27,210 nucleotides of DNA from Firmicutes bacterium UBA1739 (lineage in GTDB: Bacteria; Bacillota; Clostridia; Peptostreptococcales; Anaerovoracaceae): the NCBI GenBank assembly GCA_002315385.1, contig DCHZ01000029.1, positions 1 to 27,210 of the forward strand. The letters are read 5' to 3'. This document shows positions 1 through 7,459 of the stretch, piece after piece. The position numbers and the translations under genes are program-made. The notes beneath the pieces are model-generated. The model did not search any database. It was not told the origin of the DNA and worked only from the letters and a program-made list of their open reading frames with translations. Each line of letters opens with the position of its first letter. Within the stretch, counting starts at the first letter, position 1.

Positions 1-141
1 ATCATCGTCCCGGACTTGAAAAGGATGATTGGGGAACGGATGAAGCTCCGTCAGAGGAAGCTGAATAACAACCTCCTGTGGGGGAGCTGTTTTGTTTGGA
101 AACTCGGTTTCCGATTCTTTCTTGTTTTTGGCTGCTGCCAT
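1..141 (-). CDS. ParB/Spo0J-like partition protein of a mobile element, N-terminus only
   Basis: The minus strand opens an ATG at 141 with a strong AGGAGG a few bases upstream (about 147-152) and stays open to the window edge, giving the first 47 residues. After a short Lys/Glu-rich leader comes VIQLPLTELHPFPNHPFQV and then an acidic run. This is the signature start of the ParB/RepB/Spo0J nuclease-like domain (IPLxxLxPxPxxPF), and the HPFPNHPF form is the one I know from ParB-like proteins on Clostridia integrative conjugative elements. Chromosomal ParB guides origin segregation with ParA, while element-borne copies are thought to help maintenance. No ParA gene lies upstream of it in the window. 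Truncation is by the window edge. The family call is fairly sure; assignment to an integrated element is inference. Confidence 0.75.
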   Translation of the reverse strand, partial: MAAAKNKKESETEFPNKTAPPQEVVIQLPLTELHPFPNHPFQVRDDD

Positions 142-163
142 TTTGACCTCCTGTTTTTGGGCA

Positions 164-195
164 TGAAAAAAGACGCTTCCCGAAAGAAACGTCTT
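164..195 (-). terminator. Intrinsic terminator-like hairpin just upstream of parB
   Basis: On the minus strand AAGACG (195-190) pairs with CGTCTT (175-170), extended inward by a TTC/GAA pairing, and is followed at once by TTTTTT. It lies between the parB ribosome site and any promoter further right. It could end a leader transcript (attenuation of parB) or be the terminator of an element-end transcript. Confidence 0.5.
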
Positions 196-566
196 GAAAA
201 TGCCGCCCTAATATGCTATTTTTAATGTAAATATCGCTGCTTGAAAGTCTGAAAAAACATTGATATTACTCGATTTTTTCGTTTGTTACTATAAGACCAC
301 TCCGACCACAATAAGGCAGTAGATTTTATTGAAAGTCTGCTGCCGTTTTTTGTGCAAATATTCATATCATGGAAGGTCATTTGGTTCATCCGGCCGGATC
401 AATATGCCCCAAACAGCTGTAATACACGTCCGAGTAGACAAACAAATCAAAAAAAGACCGAAAAGCATCAGCATACGCTGCAAGATATGGAATATATTTA
501 AGCCCTGAGACTCATGCCGATTTGACTGTGAAAGTTTGAAAATTGAAAAAACACTTATTTCATGAA
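196..566. other. Gene-free stretch, possible mobile-element/chromosome junction
   Basis: About 370 bases lie between the parB-like gene and the first chromosomal-looking gene. Apart from the plus-strand terminator at 315-351 I see no convincing ORF. The 11-mer TTGAAAGTCTG occurs twice (about 241 and 329). An attachment site would be expected here if parB belongs to an integrated element, but with only one junction visible it cannot be defined. Confidence 0.35.
315..351 (+). terminator. Intrinsic terminator, plus strand
   Basis: GGCAGTAGA (315-323) pairs with TCTGCTGCC (336-344, one G-T wobble) across a 12-nt loop and is followed by GTTTTTTG. No plus-strand gene ends just before it, so it may insulate the mobile element from the chromosome or be left from a gene lost at the junction. 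Confidence 0.55.
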
Positions 567-1724
567 TTATCCGGCATTGTCGGGATTAAAGCTTACTTCC
601 ATATCCATGCAGTTTTTAAGAATCTTTCTGCGTTTTTTGAATCCGAAATTATTTATCAGAATGAACTCCAGCAAATAATCTCCGAAAAACCAGAAAATCA
701 TCACAATGAATTCATGCATGGCAATATCCACTTTTGCGCCCCATAAAAAAACCATGATACACGAAATAAACGCCAGTACGGAAAACAGATATATTTTCCT
801 GCGGTTATCAAGCATATCCCGCTCTTCCGAAGCAACTCTCAATCCATAATAATTCTTAATGGCATTTCTGATTCCGACTTTCTCTTCTTCGGAAAAAGCC
901 TTTCCCTTAATTTCAAGTGTCATTCTGCAGTCATGCCGGAAAAACGGTTCGGCCAGCCCGATATAACCGGCCAGAACACCCGACATGTATTCCCTGCCCT
1001 TTGCCAGGGGATTCATTATGATATCTTCTATTGAATTTACCCTGCAGCCAAGCTCGATAAGACCTTTTTCTTTGATATACCGCAGTGCCATCCGGTTATT
1101 CTGAAGCTTTTTATATGTCTCAGTCAGATATTCTTTAATCTCTTTTGATAATTCCTCCTCTGAAATATCATTAAAAACCGTGTCCTTACTGCCCGAGAAA
1201 AATACATACGTTGACGCAAGCTGTCTGTACCATTTTCTGAGATTCCACAGGGGCATACAGTCTAATATGATATAAATAAGCAGTCTGTATCCGAAAAACC
1301 AGAAAGGCATATATGCCAGATTGACAATAACTTCATCCGAAATGTTTTTCACGGAAAACAGCAGCAGGGCAGAAATAACGGTATAAATAAGATACAATAC
1401 GATACTTTTTACGCAGGCTCTTGCTTCTATATCAGCGTGTGTCATATTCATACAGAAGTTCGACCATATTGTATTGTTTATCAGTGTCTGTTCTTCTTCG
1501 CTAAACTGCTTTCCGGAAATTTCCAGCACAGTCGGTGCTTTGGGATGTATCAGAGGCCTGTACTTCTCCAAAAATCCAACAAAATCTTCTGACAGTATCT
1601 CATTCTCTTCTATGGAAAGCGGATGGATTATATCGTGAATATCCGAAGCATAATACACAATATGTACAATTCCGTTTTTGTCAATCAGTTTTTTGTATTT
1701 CTTCAGTTCCGTATGTTTTTTCAT
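567..1724 (-). CDS. Hypothetical membrane protein with an internal duplication
   Basis: This 385-residue protein matches no family I recognise. It consists of two related modules, roughly residues 50-170 and 246-372. Each has a soluble part with the shared pattern LEIxGKxFSEEE and an Asn-Ala/Asn-Thr turn, a pair of hydrophobic segments (about 106-124 and 134-155; 311-328 and 337-358) containing FWFFG, and a basic stretch (RKWYRQ, KKRRKI). The linker, about 185-245, is charged and helical. Each module therefore looks like a two-pass membrane unit with a cytosolic head. Start choice is uncertain: the ATG at 1724 is about 22 nt from the only good ribosome site (GGAGGAG, 1753-1747). The only codon at normal distance in this frame is an ACG (1742-1740), which would add six residues. 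It is monocistronic by position. Confidence 0.75.
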   Translation of the reverse strand: MKKHTELKKYKKLIDKNGIVHIVYYASDIHDIIHPLSIEENEILSEDFVGFLEKYRPLIHPKAPTVLEISGKQFSEEEQTLINNTIWSNFCMNMTHADIEARACVKSIVLYLIYTVISALLLFSVKNISDEVIVNLAYMPFWFFGYRLLIYIILDCMPLWNLRKWYRQLASTYVFFSGSKDTVFNDISEEELSKEIKEYLTETYKKLQNNRMALRYIKEKGLIELGCRVNSIEDIIMNPLAKGREYMSGVLAGYIGLAEPFFRHDCRMTLEIKGKAFSEEEKVGIRNAIKNYYGLRVASEERDMLDNRRKIYLFSVLAFISCIMVFLWGAKVDIAMHEFIVMIFWFFGDYLLEFILINNFGFKKRRKILKNCMDMEVSFNPDNAG

Positions 1725-1936
1725 ATTGATAGATTTAAGCGTATAGCTCCTCCGTAAAAAATGTATATTATGTTAATTATTATCTCCGAATATACTGATA
1801 TTCGAATTTTTGTGGTTTTATACCATCATTCTGTCAGTGTTATTTTATCTGTATTCTATCATTCAACCGCAAAAACGTCAATCTGTATCGGCTCTCAGGT
1901 ATTTCAATGCCATGTACGGAACATGAATTCATTCCT

Positions 1937-2476
1937 TTAAACATAAGCATCCGCATTATTCTGCAGATACATAACAAAATCTATGAATTCATTACCGGGA
2001 GCATTTTTTTCGGAAGCAAGAACGTAGTATTTTTCATCAGAAACTTCTACTGTTTTTTCTAAATTATACATGTTGTTTCTTTCATAAAACTCTATTCTCC
2101 TGATTCTCTGTTCATAATTATCAATACCTTCCGTCGGATACTCCGCAAGCCCCATAATCGGCTTATCCGGAAAGCTGTCCAGTAAATACTTCATAATCTT
2201 AGCCCCGTATCCCTTACTCCGCAGGTCTGCCAGCACGGCAAAAAAATCCAGATAATAGAACTTTTCCGCCTCGTAAATGTGGTAAAAAGCAACACATTTA
2301 TTCCCTTCATATACCGCATAGACATAGTTTCCTTCAAGATGAGTTTTAGGCTCTATTATTCTTTCCAAAGGAACTCTTTCATTCGGTGGAAATGCTTCCT
2401 TGTATATACTGTCTACATCATAAAATGCTTCCGAACCCACTTCAACAAGTACCGGTCTGAATCTGTTCTCCATCAT
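1937..2476 (-). CDS. GNAT-family N-acetyltransferase
   Basis: The 179-residue protein has the GNAT fold signature. A strand ending in YLDFFAV is followed by the acetyl-CoA pyrophosphate loop RSKGYGAKIM (motif A, R/QxxGxG/A), with the usual helix behind it and an IEFYERNNMY segment typical of motif B. Enzymes of this superfamily move the acetyl group of acetyl-CoA to an amine on a small molecule, peptide or protein; the substrate cannot be told here. Two consecutive ATGs (2476 and 2473) follow GGAGGAG, and the second has the better spacing. A consensus promoter lies just upstream at 2516-2544. It is a single gene facing away from the LysR gene. Confidence 0.88.
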   Translation of the reverse strand: MMENRFRPVLVEVGSEAFYDVDSIYKEAFPPNERVPLERIIEPKTHLEGNYVYAVYEGNKCVAFYHIYEAEKFYYLDFFAVLADLRSKGYGAKIMKYLLDSFPDKPIMGLAEYPTEGIDNYEQRIRRIEFYERNNMYNLEKTVEVSDEKYYVLASEKNAPGNEFIDFVMYLQNNADAYV

Positions 2477-2515
2477 TCTCCTCCAATCAGATATTTTTTC
2501 AATACTATTATAATT

Positions 2516-2544
2516 ATTATATCTTATCGAAAAAAACGCGTCAA
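2516..2544 (-). promoter_or_regulatory. Sigma-A promoter of the GNAT gene
   Basis: On the minus strand TTGACG (2544-2539) and TATAAT (2521-2516) are separated by exactly 17 bases, and the GNAT start follows about 40 nt downstream. The rest of 2477-2774 is very AT-rich, especially 2645-2760, and includes the leader of the divergent LysR gene. Confidence 0.75.
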
Positions 2545-2774
2545 ATCGGAACCTTTGAAAAATACCGTTTAATAATCCGTTGCATGGTGGATATGGACAG
2601 ACAGAAACAATATTCAGCGTTTCCTAATCATCTTCACATCTGACAAAAAAATATTAATAAATTAAATAATATATATTGATATGCATATAATAATTTATTA
2701 TAATGTTTTAATATAATACGCATTGTAATTAATTTTTTTTGTATATATTTCATAGTTTATAAGGAGGAAATTCT

Positions 2775-3650
2775 ATGAATATTAAAACTCTTTCGTATTT
2801 TATTACCGTTGTCGAAGAGCAGAACATTTCCGCAGCAGCAAAAAAGCTTTGCATGAGCCAGCCTCCTCTAAGCAATCAGATAAAAAACCTTGAAACCATG
2901 CTGAATACAAAGCTTTTTATCCGCGGCAAACGAAATCTCGAGCTTACCGATTCGGGGAAACTGCTTTACATTCGGGCAAAGGAAATTGTCAGCCTTGTCG
3001 ATAAAGCCTCACAGGAAATACTGTCAATGAGCAGCGGAATAAGCGGAACTATTTCAATAGGTCTGGTGGAAGGATCCGCACCTAACATTGCCGCGGAATG
3101 GATGAGTTCTTTCATCAAAAGCTATCCCCAGATAAAATTCAGAATTATTGACGGCAACAGCGATGATCTGCTGGCAAAACTGCGCAGCGGACTGATTAAT
3201 CTCGCAATTGTCACATCTCCCTGTGACAAGGCTCTTCTGAACAGCTTTTCACTCGGGAAAGAAATAATGTCGGCATTCATGAGTGTCAATAATCCTCTGG
3301 CAAAAAAGGAAGGCGATACTTTGGATTTTAAAGAGCTGATAGGTCAGCCGCTTATTGTCCCCACAAGAAAGGAGCTTCTGAAGCTTATCCATTCATGGTT
3401 TGATGAATTTGATGCCACACCTGAAATAGTCTGCGAAATGGATAACTATCTGGACGTAGCGGCAATGGCCGGCCGCGATGTGGGAATAAGCATTTTCCCG
3501 AAAACATCATTTGTCCTTAATCCTACAATTGTATCAAAAGACATTGTCAATCCTAAGCACTATATGGAATATCTTTTCGTATGGAGAAAAGGACAGCCTC
3601 TTCCCGCTGCCGAGGCAGCCTTTGTCGAATATGTAAAACAGGCTCTGTAA
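2775..3650 (+). CDS. LysR-family transcriptional regulator
   Basis: At 291 residues this is the usual LTTR length. Residues 2-60 form the winged helix-turn-helix, with the typical pattern of ISAAAKKLCMSQPPLSNQIK followed by LE..L...LF.R and a TDSG segment. Residues about 88-290 form the periplasmic-binding-like effector domain, opening with the usual GTISIGLVEG. A strong AAGGAGG precedes the ATG, and the upstream 130 bases are extremely AT-rich. LTTRs bind T-N11-A boxes and sense a small ligand, usually controlling a nearby or divergent gene. Here the nearest transporter gene is convergent and the GNAT gene divergent, so either could be a target; this is inference. A bidirectional terminator follows directly. 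Confidence 0.93.
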   Translation: MNIKTLSYFITVVEEQNISAAAKKLCMSQPPLSNQIKNLETMLNTKLFIRGKRNLELTDSGKLLYIRAKEIVSLVDKASQEILSMSSGISGTISIGLVEGSAPNIAAEWMSSFIKSYPQIKFRIIDGNSDDLLAKLRSGLINLAIVTSPCDKALLNSFSLGKEIMSAFMSVNNPLAKKEGDTLDFKELIGQPLIVPTRKELLKLIHSWFDEFDATPEIVCEMDNYLDVAAMAGRDVGISIFPKTSFVLNPTIVSKDIVNPKHYMEYLFVWRKGQPLPAAEAAFVEYVKQAL

Positions 3651-3709
3651 AAAACGCCTCTGAACAGTATTATTGCACATTGCAGACTGTTTCAGAGGCG
3701 TTTTGTTTT
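3651..3709. terminator. Bidirectional terminator between lysR and the symporter gene
   Basis: ACGCCTCTGAACAGT and ACTGTTTCAGAGGCGT pair over about 15 bp with one bulge around a loop near 3670-3684. The arm is flanked by TTTTGTTTT on the plus side and by TTTTTT on the minus side, so it can end both convergent transcripts. It starts right after the LysR stop codon. Confidence 0.9.
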
Positions 3710-3737
3710 ATTCCGCTGTTATCAAAACCGATTTGTT

Positions 3738-5363
3738 TTAACCGGCATTGTTTTGCGGATTGTTTGCCGGTTTCTGTAAGCTTTTTCTCATATTGACTTT
3801 TCCGGATATATGGAATAATTCCAGCTGCAATGCAGTCATATCCGAGGATGTCAGAATAAAGTCAAATATCATATCTACCGCCAGAGCCACTGCCAGTGCT
3901 TCCGACGGAATCCCCAGCTGAAGGAACAGCAGGGTATAAGTTGCGGCTGCACCACCCGGAATCGGTGGCGTTGCAACTGCCGAAATCGCAGCGATAATAA
4001 TAGCAATGACAATCCAGCCGAAAGATACCTGAACATGATAAACCGATGCAAAATAAAAGCAAAACAGCAGATAATACATTGCCGTAAAGGGTTTGAAAAT
4101 CACCATTCCGAAAGGAACCCCGAAAGAACTCAGTGAATTTGTAATCCCAAGCTTTTTCTGACAGGTTGACATGACAGACTCAAATGACGCAGACGAAGAA
4201 GCCGTTGTTATCGCAATCATAAACGAAGGCAGGCATGCTTTTATCATATACATAAACGTTATCTTATTTTTCATACAGACATATGCAAAATTCACAGCCA
4301 TAAACAACACCGCAGCTATAAGAAATACTATCGCGAACTTCCACACCTGAGTAAGCACCGAAAAACTGTCAGACCATATTATCTGAACAAGAACGATAAA
4401 CACAAAAAACGGTACCAGTTTGGAAATAAAATCCATAAGGAAGTTAATTATCAGGTTTATCTGTTCCACCGCCACCGCAACAATGTCCGTCCTCTGCCCG
4501 AGAAAAATCATTGACAGTCCGATCAGAAAGGCCAGCAGAATTATCTGAAGGGTATTCCCCTCCATAAACGGCGAGACTATGTTATGCGGGAATATATCCA
4601 GCAGCATCTGAAATATTTTACCGAATTGTGACTGGTGAACCTCACCTGATGTAATTGCCGGTCCTAAAAGAGGATAGAATACAGTCCCTGCCAGAGTAAA
4701 CAGAAATACCACCTTGAGAAAAAACAGCAGCAATTTCTTGCCTATACTCCCCAGAGTATACACATCCCCTATTCCGTAAATTCCCCATGCCACAGACAGA
4801 AATATCATCGGGCCTGCAATGCAGGACAGAACTCCGAAAAAAGTGTCCTCTATCGGGCCGATTACATTTTCCGACAAAGATGTGATTATTCCTGCGGGTA
4901 CAAGATACTTTCCCGCAAAGCCTACGGCAATTGCGGTCAGTATCACTGCCAGAAGCATGACAAGCGGATTAACTGCTTTCTTCTTCATCGAAAACGCCAG
5001 AACATTGATATTGTTTCTGTAATAATATGCGGGAATCAATCCTATTCTCAGCAACATGCTTTCTCTGGATTCTCCGTTAAACTCCAGCGATTCAAGCTGA
5101 TAAGGATTCACTCTGCTGCCTTCCGCCGATATTTCAATATATGTCTTAAACAGTTTTTTACGTTCTTCCAGATATACAGTGCAGCCCGTTCCAAGCCGGT
5201 TCATCCAGATATCCAGGCTTTCCTCGACAGAAATTCTGTATCTTATCGCCGAAGTTCTGTCCATTTTGTAACCGGCACACATTGTTTCTATTTCTGCGGC
5301 AATTCTGTCAATCGTTTCCGGTGACAGTTTATACTCTTTTTTTGACAATTTTTCGTTTTTCAT
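3738..5363 (-). CDS. Divergent dicarboxylate/amino acid:cation symporter (SDF family) with extra N-terminal domain
   Basis: The protein has 541 residues; typical GltP/DctA proteins have about 400-440. Residues about 128-520 form the SDF (DAACS) transporter: eight hydrophobic segments, a hairpin with the serine-rich TTASSSASFESVM, and the last helix with the conserved DMIFDF and SSDMTA. In this family it imports dicarboxylates or acidic amino acids with Na+ or H+. Two points are atypical. The TM7 cation-site motif, usually NMDGT, reads here as FKPFT, and the final Asn-Val-Thr is Asp-Met-Thr. Residues 1-125 are an extra soluble domain whose RYRISVEESLDIWMNRLG resembles the N-box helix of GHKL/anti-sigma ATPases, ending in strands and a KKK junction. 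The ribosome site AAGGAA supports this start. The substrate is unknown. Confidence 0.85.
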   Translation of the reverse strand: MKNEKLSKKEYKLSPETIDRIAAEIETMCAGYKMDRTSAIRYRISVEESLDIWMNRLGTGCTVYLEERKKLFKTYIEISAEGSRVNPYQLESLEFNGESRESMLLRIGLIPAYYYRNNINVLAFSMKKKAVNPLVMLLAVILTAIAVGFAGKYLVPAGIITSLSENVIGPIEDTFFGVLSCIAGPMIFLSVAWGIYGIGDVYTLGSIGKKLLLFFLKVVFLFTLAGTVFYPLLGPAITSGEVHQSQFGKIFQMLLDIFPHNIVSPFMEGNTLQIILLAFLIGLSMIFLGQRTDIVAVAVEQINLIINFLMDFISKLVPFFVFIVLVQIIWSDSFSVLTQVWKFAIVFLIAAVLFMAVNFAYVCMKNKITFMYMIKACLPSFMIAITTASSSASFESVMSTCQKKLGITNSLSSFGVPFGMVIFKPFTAMYYLLFCFYFASVYHVQVSFGWIVIAIIIAAISAVATPPIPGGAAATYTLLFLQLGIPSEALAVALAVDMIFDFILTSSDMTALQLELFHISGKVNMRKSLQKPANNPQNNAG

Positions 5364-5401
5364 ACTTGTTTCCTTAATATCTCAGCTCCTGCGTTTTTTC
5401 A

Positions 5402-5431
5402 TAAAAAAAGCTGCAAACCCGGGTAAGCAGC
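5402..5431 (-). terminator. Intrinsic terminator of the YcxB-like gene pair
   Basis: On the minus strand GCTGC...GCAGC, with an inner ACCCGGGT, is followed by a run of seven T. It lies 27 nt past the stop codon at 5458. Confidence 0.8.
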
Positions 5432-5457
5432 CTTAACCATATCAGTATTTTATACTA

Positions 5458-6039
5458 CTATTTATGGACCTTAAGTCTCGGAGACTTTCCGAGAGCCTTA
5501 TATTTATTTTCAACTTTGATATTGCAGTCATCTCTCAGATTTTTAACGAACTGCTGACATTCCTCTTTGCTGTCAAATATCTGATCAACCGGAATAATAA
5601 ACGGTGTTGGATTTACATCATCATATATCAGAACGTATTTTCCCGAATCTTCAACCCAGATTACCCTCTTATATGTAATTCTTCTGACTACATTACCGGG
5701 GGATCGCTGTTCTATTACATTTTCCCCGAAAGTAATCTGAACCTCTCCTTCACGAATTCTTTCTCCGGCCTGTGCAATTTCTTTTTTTGCATGAGCCTTA
5801 AATCTGAAATTCATTACCCACGGGAATCCTATTACCCATGCAATACATGCCAGAAAGAATATTCCAATGAGAAACACATTTTGAATATAACTCTTAAGCA
5901 CATATGCGGCCACTGCCAGAACCAGTATTCCGGCTATTCTTTCGACAAGAACCAGGGTTCTGAAGCTTTTTGTACTTGAAAACTCATGGGCTCTTACATT
6001 GTAATAGTCATTTTTTTTGATATTGAATTTAAATGTCAT
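5458..6039 (-). CDS. YcxB-like membrane protein
   Basis: The 193-residue protein begins with a short cytosolic part containing Asp-Tyr-Tyr. Two hydrophobic segments follow (about 32-50 and 54-75), then a soluble C-terminal domain with INFGE/VIEQRS-like strands and the pattern of Arg-Ile-Thr-Tyr, an acidic turn, Tyr-Val-Leu-Ile-Tyr-Asp and FIIPVDQIF. This ending (a membrane-adjacent PH-like fold with a final IPxxxF) is that of the YcxB family, whose function is not known. The ATG at 6039 uses a GAGGTGA site that overlaps the end of the preceding gene (stop at 6044), so the two are probably translationally coupled. Family assignment is moderately sure, function is not. Confidence 0.7.
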   Translation of the reverse strand: MTFKFNIKKNDYYNVRAHEFSSTKSFRTLVLVERIAGILVLAVAAYVLKSYIQNVFLIGIFFLACIAWVIGFPWVMNFRFKAHAKKEIAQAGERIREGEVQITFGENVIEQRSPGNVVRRITYKRVIWVEDSGKYVLIYDDVNPTPFIIPVDQIFDSKEECQQFVKNLRDDCNIKVENKYKALGKSPRLKVHK

Positions 6040-6043
6040 TATT

Positions 6044-6361
6044 TCACCTCACCAGATTAGATATTGCAATATTTAAAGGTATAGTAACTATACACGGAAT
6101 AACAATTAATAACGTACGGGAGTTAGGCATAACCCCGGTTTCATAGATCTCAGTAAAATAAAAACAGGTTTTTCGTTTTACCCACTCATTGAGCTTCACG
6201 AAGTGTTTTCCTCTGTCGGAAATTCTGAGTATCATTACAATTACCAGTATGCCCACGATTATCCACGTTGTATTAAAAAGCCAGAAATTCAACATGACAT
6301 TAATCAAAAATAAAAAAGGCATCCCGGCTAAATAGTATACTTTTCTTGCAAATGGATTCAT
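6044..6361 (-). CDS. Small membrane protein, unknown function
   Basis: The protein has 105 residues with three hydrophobic stretches (about 10-28, 31-46 and 83-102) around a basic cytosolic loop rich in Lys and Arg (RKTCFYF region). I do not recognise a family. AAGGAGA sits seven bases before the ATG, and a likely promoter lies at 6391-6419. The gene is 4 bases upstream of the YcxB-like gene, so the two may act together, for example as membrane partners; that is inference from spacing only. Confidence 0.75.
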   Translation of the reverse strand: MNPFARKVYYLAGMPFLFLINVMLNFWLFNTTWIIVGILVIVMILRISDRGKHFVKLNEWVKRKTCFYFTEIYETGVMPNSRTLLIVIPCIVTIPLNIAISNLVR

Positions 6362-6390
6362 AGCCGTCTCCTTAGAAATATATTTACATA

Positions 6391-6419
6391 ATTATACACT
6401 ATCTGAACCAATAATAAAA
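6391..6419 (-). promoter_or_regulatory. Probable promoter of the small membrane protein/YcxB-like pair
   Basis: A perfect TATAAT (6396-6391, minus) has TTTTAT 17 bases upstream, a weak -35. The gene starts about 30 nt downstream. The -10 is convincing and the -35 poor. Confidence 0.45.
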
Positions 6420-6433
6420 GTGAAATATTTTTT

Positions 6434-7459
6434 TCAGTTATTATTTATTGTACCTACAAGAAGCTCTATTGCTATTCGCTCATTCATTTCACCGTTTTTT
6501 ATTCTGACATCGGTTTCGTAAATGCTCCTCAAAATATCCCTCAGAGATGATTCTTCATATTTTCTTCCCGCAGACATCCATTTCCCCACCACAAAATCCT
6601 TTGCTTTCAGTATTCTGGCAATATCTTTTTTGTTTTTTCCCTCATTCAGCAGCTGTTTGACATTCATAATTCCTTCATACTGCCAGTAGAGCATTGATAA
6701 TACTGTTTTTACCGGTTCCCCGTAAAGCAGCATCTCGTTCAGAACATGAAAAGCTGTTTTTCTGTCTTTTTCGCCCAGAGCATTAATCATGTCGAAAATG
6801 TTTTTACTCAGATTCCCCGAAACCGCAATTTCCACATCTTCCATGGTAATTATTTCAGAATCCGAATGGACTATTATCTTACCTATGTCGTTTTCAAAAT
6901 GAAACAGTGTGTAATCCGAATCTTTATCAAAGTATCCGGATTCATCCACAAAACGAGCCAGTTCTCTTTCACCTATTTTCCTGCCGTTAATTCTCATGCG
7001 CTTTCTTATCCACGCTTTGAGCTCGCCACCGGTGAGTCTGCCGAATTCATATTCACTCGAGCATGCGGCTGCCGCAGAATACAATTCATTGGAACGGGAA
7101 ATCTTTTCCCCGCAGGCCAGCACCAGCATTGTCGAATCGGACGGATGTTTAAGATAATTGAGCAATACCCCGGCCCTGCCTGTAACGTCTTTATCTTTCA
7201 TCGCCTCAAAATTATTAATAATAACAAGCTTCTTCTCGGAAATCACCGGAAGAGTTTCACATGCTTCCGCTATTCTGTAATAATCCTCAGACTCTCCCGC
7301 AAATTCAACGACATCGAAAATTTTTGACTGCTCATTCGAATACTTTTTTATTATTTCACTGACAGCCCATTCAATCAGGAACAGCTCTTTTCCCCAAAGA
7401 ATACATATATTTTTTATATTATTTCCGTCAAGATCTTTCTTAAACTCCGCAAAACTCAT
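6434..7459 (-). CDS. holA: DNA polymerase III subunit delta
   Basis: This 341-residue protein matches HolA in length and order of features. It opens with a short helix and ICILWGKELFLIEWAVSEII, the position of the degenerate nucleotide-binding loop in delta. An AAA+-like middle follows (LVIINNFEAM, TMLVLACGEKI), then a helical clamp-loader collar containing NIFDMINALGEKDRKTAFHVL, the hallmark HolA segment. Delta opens the beta clamp during loading at the fork. I place the start at the ATG at 7459 because GAGGAA lies five bases before it; a GTG at 7471 in the same frame overlaps that ribosome site. The gene overlaps the end of comEC by 20 bp, the comEC-holA order common in Bacillota, so the two are probably coupled. 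Confidence 0.93.
   Translation of the reverse strand: MSFAEFKKDLDGNNIKNICILWGKELFLIEWAVSEIIKKYSNEQSKIFDVVEFAGESEDYYRIAEACETLPVISEKKLVIINNFEAMKDKDVTGRAGVLLNYLKHPSDSTMLVLACGEKISRSNELYSAAAACSSEYEFGRLTGGELKAWIRKRMRINGRKIGERELARFVDESGYFDKDSDYTLFHFENDIGKIIVHSDSEIITMEDVEIAVSGNLSKNIFDMINALGEKDRKTAFHVLNEMLLYGEPVKTVLSMLYWQYEGIMNVKQLLNEGKNKKDIARILKAKDFVVGKWMSAGRKYEESSLRDILRSIYETDVRIKNGEMNERIAIELLVGTINNN

Noticed and set aside
16..225. Plus-strand ORF of 69 codons at the left edge
   Set aside because: It is antisense to the parB-like gene, which has a good ribosome site and clear family sequence.
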